A program made the translations under genes and the position numbers. The notes below the pieces were generated by a model that saw only the letters and a program-made list of their open reading frames with translations, did not search any database and had not been told where the DNA came from. A DNA stretch of 5,001 nt from Myxococcales bacterium (lineage in GTDB: Bacteria; Myxococcota; Polyangia; Polyangiales; Polyangiaceae), in assembly GCA_020430865.1 (NCBI GenBank), contig JAGQIY010001508.1, positions 1 to 5,001 of the forward strand, given 5' to 3'. Each line of letters begins with the position of its first letter. Position 1 is the stretch's first letter. Positions 1 through 5,001 of this stretch are shown piece by piece.

Positions 1-333
1 ATCGTCTGCGCCAACATGGTCCACATTTCCCCATGGCATTCTACGGTTGGCTTGTTCGGGGGAGGAGCGCTGTCTCTGAAGCCGCACGGCGTGGTCCTCA
101 CCTACGGACCTTACCGCTTCAGCGGCGTCTTCACCGCCGAGAGCAACCGCGCCTTCGACCAGGATCTGAAGCGCCGCAACCCCGAGTGGGGAGTTCGAGA
201 CATCGACTCCTTGCGGCAAGTCGCCGGGGAGAACGGCTTCGACCTCGAGGAGACGCACTCACTGCCAGCGAACAATCACGTCCTGGTGTGGCGCCTGGGA
301 GGCCAGCGGCGAACCACGGAGGCTGGAGGCTAG
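1..333 (+). CDS. DUF938/METTL26-family class I SAM-dependent methyltransferase, C-terminal part (5' end outside window)
   Basis: This frame is open from base 1 and ends at TAG 331-333, giving 110 residues. It matches the C-terminal half of the DUF938 family, the bacterial relatives of METTL26. Seen directly are the family blocks NMVHISPW near the start, LTYGPYR in the middle, AESNRAFDQDLKRRNPEWGVRD after it, and PANNHVLVW near the end. Members are usually about 200 residues, so the N-terminal SAM-binding motifs lie left of the window. The last eleven or so residues (GGQRRTTEAGG) follow the expected family end and look like an unconserved tail. The fold predicts a cytosolic SAM-dependent methyltransferase, but the substrate is not known for the family. 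The gene meets the minus-strand amine oxidase tail to tail, with no visible terminator in the 12-bp gap. Family assignment is secure; function beyond methyl transfer is unassigned. Confidence 0.9.
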   Translation: MVCANMVHISPWHSTVGLFGGGALSLKPHGVVLTYGPYRFSGVFTAESNRAFDQDLKRRNPEWGVRDIDSLRQVAGENGFDLEETHSLPANNHVLVWRLGGQRRTTEAGG

Positions 334-345
334 ATCATCGCGGCG

Positions 346-1686
346 CTACAACGCCGCCAGCACTTCTTCGGCCGCGCGCTCTCCCGCCTGAACTGCACCT
401 TCCATGTAGCCCATCCACTCGGTCGCCGTCTCCGTGCCGGCGAAGTGGAGCGGCCCGACCGGCTGGCGCAGAGCGTGACCGCTCGTGGTCCAGACGCCAG
501 TTCCGAGGACGCCGACGGGACAGCCCTGGGAGTACTCCTCTGCGGCCCAGTTCTGTTCGACGTAGGCCGTGGCGTCACGCGCCTCGGGGCCGAACAAGCG
601 GGCAAACTCCCTCAAGGCACGGCGCTTTCTCTCGTCCTGGGGCAGCCTGGCGAACTCACGTCCGGGCTGGGCCACACTGAAACCCACGAGCGCTGGCTGC
701 CGGCCGTCGACGTCGCAGTTGTCGAACACGACGCTGAAGGGTCCGCTGTCCAGCACCGCCTCACCGGAGAAGCCCCTGGTCCGCCAGAACGGGCGCTCGT
801 AGGTGGCCAGGACCTTGATCGTGATTCCCATGGGGAAACGCTGCAGGAGCTGCTGAGTCGGCTGCGGCAACTCCGGCAAGTGACGAAGCCTCCCGGAGAG
901 CAGCGGTGGCAACGCGAGGATCACGCGCTTGGCCTCGAAGCGCTGGGTTCCGCTATACACCACCGCGCCCTCGGCCCTGCGCTCGATGGCGTGCACAGGC
1001 GTGCTCAGCATCACCCTCTCCCCCAAACCCGCGGCCAGTCCCTTGGCAAAGCCTTGCGCGCCCCCCACGATGCGATCCTGCTGGGCCCCGCCATGGATCT
1101 CCGCGAGCTTGAGCAGACCTCCACCGGCGTTCTGGTATGCCAAGAAGTGCAGCACGCTGAGTTCGCTGCTCTCGACGCCAAAGATCACGCGCAAGGCGGC
1201 GTCGAAGCTGGCGTCGATGGACTTGCTCAGCCAGAGCTTCTGCTTCAGCGCCTCCACCGACACGGAGTCGAAGCGACGGGCACCTCGAGCCGCCCAAGGC
1301 TTGGCGGGGTCGACGCCCCGACGCACCAACTCCAGGTAGGACAGCGCCAAGCCCAGCTGCACCATGTCGAGGGGGCCAACCCGAGGTATTGCCGCACGGT
1401 AATATGACAACCTGTCACCCACGCCGAGGATCTTCTTGCCATCGGCGTACGTGGGGAAGGTCTGCATGCCCAGCCGCTTGGCCATGGCGTACATGCGGCG
1501 CTGTCCGGGGCCCACCCATTGGCCCCCGATGTCGAAGACGCCGTTGGCGAGCTCCTGGCTCCAGAGACGCCCACCGACGCGGTCGCGAGCCTCCAGCACG
1601 GTCACGTCGATGCCCGCGTTGCACAGGTACTCCGCTGCGCGCAGACCCGACAAACCCGCGCCGATCACCAGAACTTCCGAGGCCAT
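346..1686 (-). CDS. Flavin monoamine oxidase family protein (FAD-dependent amine oxidase)
   Basis: This 446-residue protein is predicted to oxidise an amine to an imine with FAD and O2, releasing H2O2. The N-terminal dinucleotide-binding motif is GAGLSG (9-14), with the ribose-binding Glu32 in VLEARD and the GGR loop at 38-40. GGQWVGPGQ (54-62) is typical of the family. Lys291, in MGITIKVLATYERPFW, matches the flavin N5-proximal lysine of MAO (Lys296 in MAO-B). The C-terminal FAD block is FAGTETATEWMGYMEGAV (415-432). Cys389 aligns without gaps to the cysteine that binds FAD covalently in MAO-A/B. Pro390 replaces the cage Tyr398 of MAO-B, while Tyr427 keeps the Tyr435 position. I chose the ATG at 1684-1686 because the beta strand of the FAD fold starts at once (MASEVLVIGAG) and GAGAG-like purines lie just upstream. 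An in-frame ATG at 1770 would add 28 unconserved residues and run into the divergent gene remnant. Putrescine, polyamine, aromatic amine or L-amino acid are all possible substrates. Confidence 0.93.
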   Translation of the reverse strand: MASEVLVIGAGLSGLRAAEYLCNAGIDVTVLEARDRVGGRLWSQELANGVFDIGGQWVGPGQRRMYAMAKRLGMQTFPTYADGKKILGVGDRLSYYRAAIPRVGPLDMVQLGLALSYLELVRRGVDPAKPWAARGARRFDSVSVEALKQKLWLSKSIDASFDAALRVIFGVESSELSVLHFLAYQNAGGGLLKLAEIHGGAQQDRIVGGAQGFAKGLAAGLGERVMLSTPVHAIERRAEGAVVYSGTQRFEAKRVILALPPLLSGRLRHLPELPQPTQQLLQRFPMGITIKVLATYERPFWRTRGFSGEAVLDSGPFSVVFDNCDVDGRQPALVGFSVAQPGREFARLPQDERKRRALREFARLFGPEARDATAYVEQNWAAEEYSQGCPVGVLGTGVWTTSGHALRQPVGPLHFAGTETATEWMGYMEGAVQAGERAAEEVLAAL

Positions 1687-1745
1687 CGGCTCTCGATAGC
1701 AAAACCCCGCATTGCTTCCCAGCCCGGGCGCTGCATCCTCGACGC

Positions 1746-1906
1746 ATGGCGCCCACTGACCCTCCGGCATCGAGTTCAGCTTCGACTGCCTCTCGCCCTA
1801 CGCGTTCTCGGCCTGGGACGGCATCAAGCCGCTAGCCGCGAAGCACGAACTCCGACTCGAGCCGAGACCCGTGTTGCTCGCAGCGCTGCTGAACCACTGG
1901 GGTCAG
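1746..1906 (+). pseudogene. Truncated, frameshifted remnant of a DsbA-fold / 2-hydroxychromene-2-carboxylate isomerase-like gene
   Basis: In the frame starting at 1766, the plus strand encodes GIEFSFDCLSPYAFSAW and then, after the segment KPLAAKHELRLE, the block RPVLLAALLNHWGQ, ending at 1906. This is the N-terminal pattern of DsbA-family isomerases (HCCA isomerase / GST-kappa type): an F-x-F-D-x-x-SPY strand-turn with the active-site serine, then PVL-x-x-LLNHWGQ. That frame has no start codon and is closed upstream by TGA 1757-1759. The ATG at 1746 is one base out of phase. Restoring one base near 1764-1766 gives MAPTDPP followed directly by GIEF. Homology stops at about residue 54 of an expected 200 or so, where the convergent transporter ends (its stop codon is 1903-1905). 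The frame then stays open to TAG 2012-2014 without family similarity. I infer a dead gene that suffered a single-base deletion and loss of about three quarters of its length. A sequencing error could explain the frameshift but not the truncation. Confidence 0.75.
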
Positions 1907-3321
1907 ACCCGCTGCGTGCCGTGCGCCGTGAGACGCATGAACCGCCAGCCCAGGCTCAGCGCGACGCAGGTCAGGCCGCTGGACAGTCCCCACCACAGTC
2001 CCACGGCGCCGTAGCCCCCCCAGAAAGCCAGCCCCAGTCCCACGGGTGTACCCACCAGGTAGTAGCCAGCGAGGTTCAGGACCAGCGGCAGCGTGGTATC
2101 TCCAGCTCCGCGCAGCGCCCCTGCCAGCACCGCCTGAGCACCATCGAAGATCTGGAACACCGCTGCTACCAGCAACAGCGGCACGGCCGCGGCGACCACC
2201 TCGGTCTGGTCGGTGATGATGCGAGACAGCGGCGCGGGTAGAGTCAAGAACGCCAGCGCCCCGAGGCTCATGAAGCCGACCCCCGCGCACAGCGCGCACA
2301 GGCCGGCGCGGCGTACGCCAAGCTCGTCTCGTGCCCCGATGGCCTGCCCGACGCGCACGCTCGCCGCCGCTCCAATTCCGAGCGGAATCATGAACGTGGC
2401 GCTTGCCAGCGTGATCGCGACCTGGTGCGCGGCGAGCGCGGTCTGTCCCAGGTTCCCCATGGCGACGTTGGTCAGCGCAAAGATCCCGACCTCTGCCAGG
2501 AGCGTGAAGCCGATGGGCAGGCCGAGGCGCAGCGCGCGCCGCATCAAGGCCGGGTCGGGGCGTCGAAAGCGCTCGTCTCCGACCTGGGGCACACTGACTC
2601 CACGCACGGCCCGGATCAGCACCAGCAGCTGCAGCAGCGTGCAGAACGCGCTGGTGTAACCGGCGCCGGCGACTCCCAGCGCAGGGATCCCCAGGCCAGG
2701 CAGTCCGAGGCGAGCGAGCCCGGCGTCTCCGAACACCAGGAGCCAGCTGACGGGGAGGTTGATCACGTTCGCCACGAACGCGGCGAACAGCATCGGGGTA
2801 GCTCGGCCTACTGACTGCAGGTAGCTGCGGAGGGCAGCGAACAGCAGAAACGGCAAGAGCCCCCAGAGCCGTGCCCCCAGGTACGCCTGAGTGTGACTCG
2901 CCGCCACGGCGTCGATACCCAGGTGGTCGAGCTGGGCTGCGAGCGCGAGCACGCCAATTCCTAACGGAATCGTTCCCGCTGCCGCCAGCCACACTCCCTG
3001 CCAAAGCGTGCGGCGGGCCTGCGCGTACTCCTTGGCGCCGTGAGCCTGAGACACGAGGGGATCGAGGCCCATCATCGCGCCCATGCCAAGGATGGAAACG
3101 CAGAAGAACAAGCTGTTGCCAAGCCCCGCGGCGCCGAGCTCCACCGCCCCGAGGCGGCCCACGACAGCGGTGTCGACCGCGCCCAGCAGCATCTGCCCGA
3201 AGTTTGCGCCCGCGAGCGGCAACGCGAGGCGCACCAGCGCTCGCAACTCGTCCAAGTATGCGGAACGAGTGCCGAATGCTGGATCCGTCTGGGGCTGTTC
3301 GGGTCGCTGGGAGATGGCCAA
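1903..3321 (-). CDS. MATE family (NorM-like) multidrug efflux transporter
   Basis: This 472-residue, strongly hydrophobic protein has the two-lobe pattern of MATE transporters (12 membrane segments, usual length 440-480). They export cationic drugs or metabolites across the inner membrane in exchange for Na+ or H+. Key acidic residues fall in the expected places: Asp50 in GAVDTAVVGRLG (segment 1), Glu277 in LLAEVGIFALTN (segment 7) and Asp393 in FQIFDGAQAVLAGALRGAGD (segment 10). These match Asp36, Glu255 and Asp371 of Vibrio NorM. Also typical are MGLDPLVSQAHGA (84-96), NVINLP (185-190) and AAHQVAI (297-303). The start is TTG at 3321-3319, supported by an AGGGAG ribosome site 5 nt upstream; the next in-frame Met is residue 43, inside segment 1. 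The stop codon overlaps the last codons of the neighbouring gene remnant. A perfect 22-bp dyad lies 39 bp upstream of the start. Substrate and coupling ion cannot be read from the sequence. Confidence 0.95.
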   Translation of the reverse strand: MAISQRPEQPQTDPAFGTRSAYLDELRALVRLALPLAGANFGQMLLGAVDTAVVGRLGAVELGAAGLGNSLFFCVSILGMGAMMGLDPLVSQAHGAKEYAQARRTLWQGVWLAAAGTIPLGIGVLALAAQLDHLGIDAVAASHTQAYLGARLWGLLPFLLFAALRSYLQSVGRATPMLFAAFVANVINLPVSWLLVFGDAGLARLGLPGLGIPALGVAGAGYTSAFCTLLQLLVLIRAVRGVSVPQVGDERFRRPDPALMRRALRLGLPIGFTLLAEVGIFALTNVAMGNLGQTALAAHQVAITLASATFMIPLGIGAAASVRVGQAIGARDELGVRRAGLCALCAGVGFMSLGALAFLTLPAPLSRIITDQTEVVAAAVPLLLVAAVFQIFDGAQAVLAGALRGAGDTTLPLVLNLAGYYLVGTPVGLGLAFWGGYGAVGLWWGLSSGLTCVALSLGWRFMRLTAHGTQRV

Positions 3322-3326
3322 GGGCG

Positions 3327-3332
3327 CTCCCT
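3327..3332 (-). promoter_or_regulatory. Ribosome binding site fixing the TTG start of the MATE gene
   Basis: Read on the minus strand this is AGGGAG, followed by 5 nt (CGCCC) and then TTG. A strong Shine-Dalgarno sequence at good spacing supports the TTG. The ATG at 3337-3335 is in a different, spurious frame, and the first in-frame ATG would remove the first membrane segment. Confidence 0.7.
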
Positions 3333-3360
3333 AGCATCGGATCGCGGTACTCGAAACCGC

Positions 3361-3382
3361 CAGGGTGTCGAAAGACACCCTG
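3361..3382. repeat. Perfect dyad (9-bp arms, 4-bp GAAA centre) upstream of the MATE gene
   Basis: CAGGGTGTC (3361-3369) and GACACCCTG (3374-3382) are exact inverted copies around GAAA. The centre lies about 50 bp upstream of the transporter's TTG. This could be a repressor operator; efflux genes are often controlled by TetR- or MarR-type proteins binding such dyads. It could also be an RNA hairpin, in the 5' leader on the minus strand or with a GNRA loop on the plus strand. It abuts another hairpin, GCGGT/ACCGC at 3344-3360. No T-run follows on either strand, so it is not an intrinsic terminator. No regulator gene lies in the window. Confidence 0.6.
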
Positions 3383-3485
3383 CCAATCGAGACCACCGTG
3401 GCCCGCCCGCCCCGCACCAGATCCTGCTCTCGCACCGTACCTCGATGCGCCCCCCCCTCACTTCCGGGCTCTTGCCAGAGCAAAG

Positions 3486-3510
3486 GTGCTCAATCCGCGC
3501 GGATCAGCAC
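3486..3510. repeat. Compound palindrome in the intergenic region
   Basis: A perfect 12-bp palindrome, ATCCGCGCGGAT (3493-3504), is flanked by a second pair of inverted arms, GTGCT (3486-3490) and AGCAC (3506-3510), with 2 and 1 unpaired bases between. It is nearly symmetric over 25 bp in non-coding DNA between divergent genes. It could be a dimer-binding operator or an RNA hairpin; no known consensus is recognised. Confidence 0.5.
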
Positions 3511-3588
3511 GCAGGCTGCTGGAAGACGCAGCTTTCTAAGCAGACTGCTAAAGGCGGGCGCGAGTGAGCCGTACAGCTAGGTTGGTAG

Positions 3589-3610
3589 GCTGCCCGCTCA
3601 CGCGGGCAGC
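3589..3610 (+). repeat. GC-rich hairpin preceding the terminator
   Basis: GCTGCCCGC (3589-3597) and GCGGGCAGC (3602-3610) are perfect inverted repeats with a TCAC loop. No T-run follows, so this is not itself a terminator. The GCCCGC within the left arm (3592-3597) can instead pair with an upstream GCGGGC copy at 3554-3559. GTGAGC at 3564-3569 can also pair with GCTCAC at 3596-3601. The stretch can therefore form mutually exclusive RNA folds just before the terminator hairpin. Confidence 0.6.
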
Positions 3611-3619
3611 GAAGCCATG

Positions 3620-3667
3620 GCCGGGTCGAGGACCTCGCACCTCCCCCTCGACCCGGCTTCTCTTTTT
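3620..3667 (+). terminator. Strong Rho-independent terminator, plus strand
   Basis: A perfect 12-bp stem, GCCGGGTCGAGG (3620-3631) with CCTCGACCCGGC (3646-3657), encloses a 14-nt loop. It is followed at once by TTCTCTTTTT (3658-3667). The T-rich tail lies only on the plus-strand side and no A-run precedes the hairpin, so it acts on rightward transcription. No plus-strand protein gene ends upstream of it. It must stop an unannotated transcript such as a small RNA, attenuate a long leader of the hydrolase gene, or insulate that gene from antisense transcription. Its T-run ends 46 bp before the hydrolase start. Confidence 0.85.
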
Positions 3668-3675
3668 CTCGTGGC

Positions 3676-3706
3676 TTGAAGACAGTCTGTGGGCAGCGAC
3701 TACACT
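3676..3706 (+). promoter_or_regulatory. Possible sigma70-type promoter giving a leaderless hydrolase mRNA
   Basis: TTGAAG (3676-3681) and TACACT (3701-3706) each match the -35 and -10 consensus at four of six positions, with a 19-bp spacer that is slightly long. Transcription would begin at about 3713, on the ATG at 3714. No Shine-Dalgarno sequence is visible before that ATG, which agrees with a leaderless message. The match is weak and rests mainly on position. Confidence 0.3.
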
Positions 3707-3713
3707 GTCCCCC

Positions 3714-4316
3714 ATGCGACCCCTGTTCTTGTTCGCCCACGGCGCAGGCGCGCCGAGCACTCATCCTTGGATGGAAGCCTGGGCCAAGCGCCTCGCCACG
3801 CTCGGTGAGGTCGTGCGCTTCGACTACCCCTACATGCGTGAGGGTCGCAAGACTCCAGATCGGCAGCCAAAGCTGATCGAGGCGCACAAGGCGGCGCTGG
3901 TAGACGCGCGTGGCAAGAAGAACCGCCCGGTGGTGCTGATTGGCAAGAGCATGGGCAGCCGCATGGGTTGCCACGTCGCCCTGGAAGAGCCCGTTTCCGC
4001 GCTGATTTGCCTTGGCTATCCCCTGCAGGGCATGGGAAGCAGCGATCCGAAGAGGCGCCGAGACGCTGTGCTCAAGCAGCTGTCGACCCCGGTCCTCTTC
4101 GTACAGGGCACGCGAGACAAGCTCTGCCCACTGGAAGTGCTTGCTGACACGCGCGAAGCGATGAGCGCCCCGAACGAGCTGTTCGTCGTCGAGTCGGGCG
4201 ATCACTCGCTCAACTGCACCAAGGGTCAGCTCAGAGCCTGGGGCAAGACCCAGGAGGATGTGGACCAAGAGATCCTCGAGGTCATCGAGGACTTCGTATC
4301 GCGGTACGCCTGCTAG
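3714..4316 (+). CDS. KANSL3/TEX30-like alpha/beta hydrolase (COG3571 type)
   Basis: This 200-residue cytosolic protein has the compact alpha/beta-hydrolase core. HGAG (9-12) after the first strand forms the oxyanion region. The nucleophile elbow is IGKSMGS, with Ser79. The acid is Asp135 in FVQGTRD and the base His164 in VESGDHSL, so the Ser-Asp-His triad is complete. The short length without a lid domain, the FAHGAGAPSTHPWM opening and the DYPYMREGRK segment fit the predicted-hydrolase family that includes eukaryotic TEX30 and KANSL3. The substrate is unknown; esterase or thioesterase activity is only an inference. I chose the ATG at 3714 because homology begins directly (MRPLFLFAHGAG). Upstream in-frame codons back to GTG 3564 would translate through the terminator. 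No ribosome site is visible. The reductase gene follows after 46 bp on the same strand and may be co-transcribed. Confidence 0.9.
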   Translation: MRPLFLFAHGAGAPSTHPWMEAWAKRLATLGEVVRFDYPYMREGRKTPDRQPKLIEAHKAALVDARGKKNRPVVLIGKSMGSRMGCHVALEEPVSALICLGYPLQGMGSSDPKRRRDAVLKQLSTPVLFVQGTRDKLCPLEVLADTREAMSAPNELFVVESGDHSLNCTKGQLRAWGKTQEDVDQEILEVIEDFVSRYAC

Positions 4317-4362
4317 CTCCCGAGTGCTTACTCCCGACGATCGCGTGTGGTAGTCGCAGGCC

Positions 4363-5001
4363 ATGACTAGCCAAGACGAGGAGCAGCGCTGGCGCGGGCG
4401 TGTCGCCCTGGTGACGGGTGCCTCTTCGGGGATCGGACGCAGCATCGCGCGGGCGCTGAGCGGCCTGGGCATGCGCGTCGCAGTGACCGGTCGTCGTGCC
4501 GAGCGTCTGGCAGCACTTCGGCAGGAACTGGGCGAAGATCTCCTGCCCATCCCGTGCGACCTGCGAGAAGTAGAGAGTATCGATCGCGTTTTCGCGCGGA
4601 TACGGAAGGACTGGGGAGGCGTCGACGTGCTGGTCAACAACGCAGGACTCGGTCACGAGACGCCGCTGATCGGCGGCGACGTCGATCAATGGAGAGAGAT
4701 GCTCGAGGTCAATGTGCTGGCGCTGTGCGCCTGTACGTCGCTGGCGGTAACCGACATGCAGCGCCGCGGAGTGGAAGGCCACGTGATTCATGTCTCGAGC
4801 ATGTCTGCGCACCGAGTGCCTGCGGGTAGCGGAGTCTACTCCGCGACCAAGTACGCCGTGCGATCGCTCACCGAGGGCCTGCGCCAGGAACTGCGGGAGC
4901 TGGGGAGCCCGGTGCGCGTCAGCTCCGTCAGCCCAGGCTACGTCGAGACCGAGTTCCATAGCCGCTACTTCCACAGCGAAGAACGGGCCGAAGCAGCCTA
5001 C
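4363..5001 (+). CDS. DHRS11-like short-chain dehydrogenase/reductase (SDR), 3' end outside window
   Basis: The frame opens at ATG 4363 and stays open for 213 codons to the window edge; the family is about 250 residues, so the C-terminal 40 or so are missing. It is a classical SDR using NAD(P)(H) for carbonyl/alcohol interconversion. The cofactor loop is TGASSGIG (18-25), and GRR at 43-45 after the second strand favours NADPH over NADH. CDL (65-67) and NNAG (92-95) follow. The catalytic set is complete: Asn117, Ser146, Tyr159 and Lys163 in YSATK. SPGYVETEF (190-198) closes the substrate side. The blocks RWRGRVALVTGAS, VNVLALCACT, SMSAHRVP and YSATKYAV-x-x-LTEGLRQELREL closely resemble animal DHRS11, which reduces keto-steroids and other carbonyls. 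The bacterial substrate cannot be inferred. The ATG has only a close AGG upstream as a possible ribosome site. Confidence 0.93.
   Translation, partial: MTSQDEEQRWRGRVALVTGASSGIGRSIARALSGLGMRVAVTGRRAERLAALRQELGEDLLPIPCDLREVESIDRVFARIRKDWGGVDVLVNNAGLGHETPLIGGDVDQWREMLEVNVLALCACTSLAVTDMQRRGVEGHVIHVSSMSAHRVPAGSGVYSATKYAVRSLTEGLRQELRELGSPVRVSSVSPGYVETEFHSRYFHSEERAEAAY

Larger units (their letters stand above)
3322..3713. other. Intergenic region with inverted repeats, no protein gene supported
   Basis: About 390 bp lie between the divergent transporter and hydrolase starts. Short open frames cross it on both strands, but none gives a recognisable or compositionally convincing protein. It holds, from left to right: the transporter ribosome site; a 5-bp-stem hairpin (3344-3360) directly joined to a perfect 9-bp-arm dyad (3361-3382); a small hairpin (3468-3481, GCTCT/AGAGC); a compound palindrome (3486-3510); a GC hairpin (3589-3610); an intrinsic terminator (3620-3667); and a weak promoter-like pair before the hydrolase. 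Divergent promoters are expected here, but I could not place the transporter's promoter with confidence. Confidence 0.7.

Noticed and set aside
334..345. Possible shared bidirectional terminator between the methyltransferase and the amine oxidase
   Set aside because: Only 12 bp separate the two stop codons, and I see no stable hairpin with a T-run there or in the flanking coding ends.
445..1407. A 320-codon plus-strand open frame antisense to the amine oxidase
   Set aside because: High-GC antisense shadow with a low-complexity Gln/Arg/His-rich product and no recognisable domain. The opposite strand encodes an intact amine oxidase.
1687..1770. Longer amine oxidase starting at the in-frame ATG 1770-1768
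   Set aside because: The extra 28 residues are unconserved and overlap the divergent remnant. The FAD-binding strand begins right after the ATG at 1686, as is normal for the family.
1832..3337. A 501-codon minus-strand open frame longer than the transporter gene it overlaps
   Set aside because: It is an out-of-phase shadow of the MATE gene: Arg/Ala/Gly/Pro-rich, with no membrane segments or family motifs. The overlapping 472-residue frame has complete MATE features and a ribosome site.
3344..3360. A tRNA T-arm look-alike on the minus strand (5-bp stem, TTCGAGT loop) next to a long hairpin resembling a class II variable arm; possible tRNA or att-site fragment
   Set aside because: The conserved G53-C61 pair is U-A here. 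No anticodon arm or D arm can be placed upstream, the acceptor pairs at only 5 bp, and no CCA follows.
3365..3580. A 71-codon plus-strand open frame with a GTG start in the intergenic region
   Set aside because: No ribosome site, no recognisable family, Arg/Ser/Pro-rich composition typical of non-coding high-GC DNA, and it crosses several inverted repeats.
3504..4640. A 378-codon minus-strand open frame crossing the terminator, the hydrolase and the start of the reductase
   Set aside because: It runs antisense to two genes with complete catalytic motifs and through the terminator hairpin, and its product matches no family I know. It is a composition artefact.

Overview
The window is GC-rich DNA (roughly two thirds G+C by eye) with long antisense shadow reading frames, as expected from a high-GC bacterial chromosome. 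Gene content and codon use would fit a myxobacterium or another high-GC proteobacterium, but nothing here fixes the taxon. No transposase, integrase, phage gene, CRISPR array, rRNA or convincing tRNA is visible.

Layout from left to right: (1) positions 1-333, plus strand, the C-terminal half of a DUF938/METTL26-type SAM-dependent methyltransferase, cut by the window edge. (2) 346-1686, minus strand, a flavin monoamine oxidase that meets gene 1 tail to tail with 12 bp between the stop codons. (3) 1746-1906, plus strand, a short remnant of a DsbA-fold / 2-hydroxychromene-2-carboxylate isomerase-like gene. It is divergent from the oxidase, frameshifted near codon 7 and cut off where the next gene ends. 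(4) 1903-3321, minus strand, a complete MATE-family multidrug efflux transporter with a TTG start. (5) 3322-3713, an intergenic region of about 390 bp rich in inverted repeats: a perfect dyad just upstream of the transporter, a compound palindrome in the middle, then two tandem hairpins. The last hairpin with its T-run is a clear plus-strand intrinsic terminator. (6) 3714-4316, plus strand, a KANSL3/TEX30-like alpha/beta hydrolase, possibly on a leaderless mRNA. (7) 4363-5001, plus strand, a DHRS11-like short-chain dehydrogenase/reductase that runs off the right edge.

The genes do not form one obvious pathway. The hydrolase and the reductase are co-directional with a 46-bp gap and may be co-transcribed. 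The amine oxidase and the transporter are both on the minus strand, but the pseudogene and a divergent start region separate them, so they are probably independent units. I see no multi-gene defence, secretion or biosynthetic system. The most interesting points are the pseudogene junction at the end of the transporter, the amine oxidase's possible covalent-FAD cysteine with an altered substrate cage, and a structured, terminator-ended stretch that no protein gene explains.
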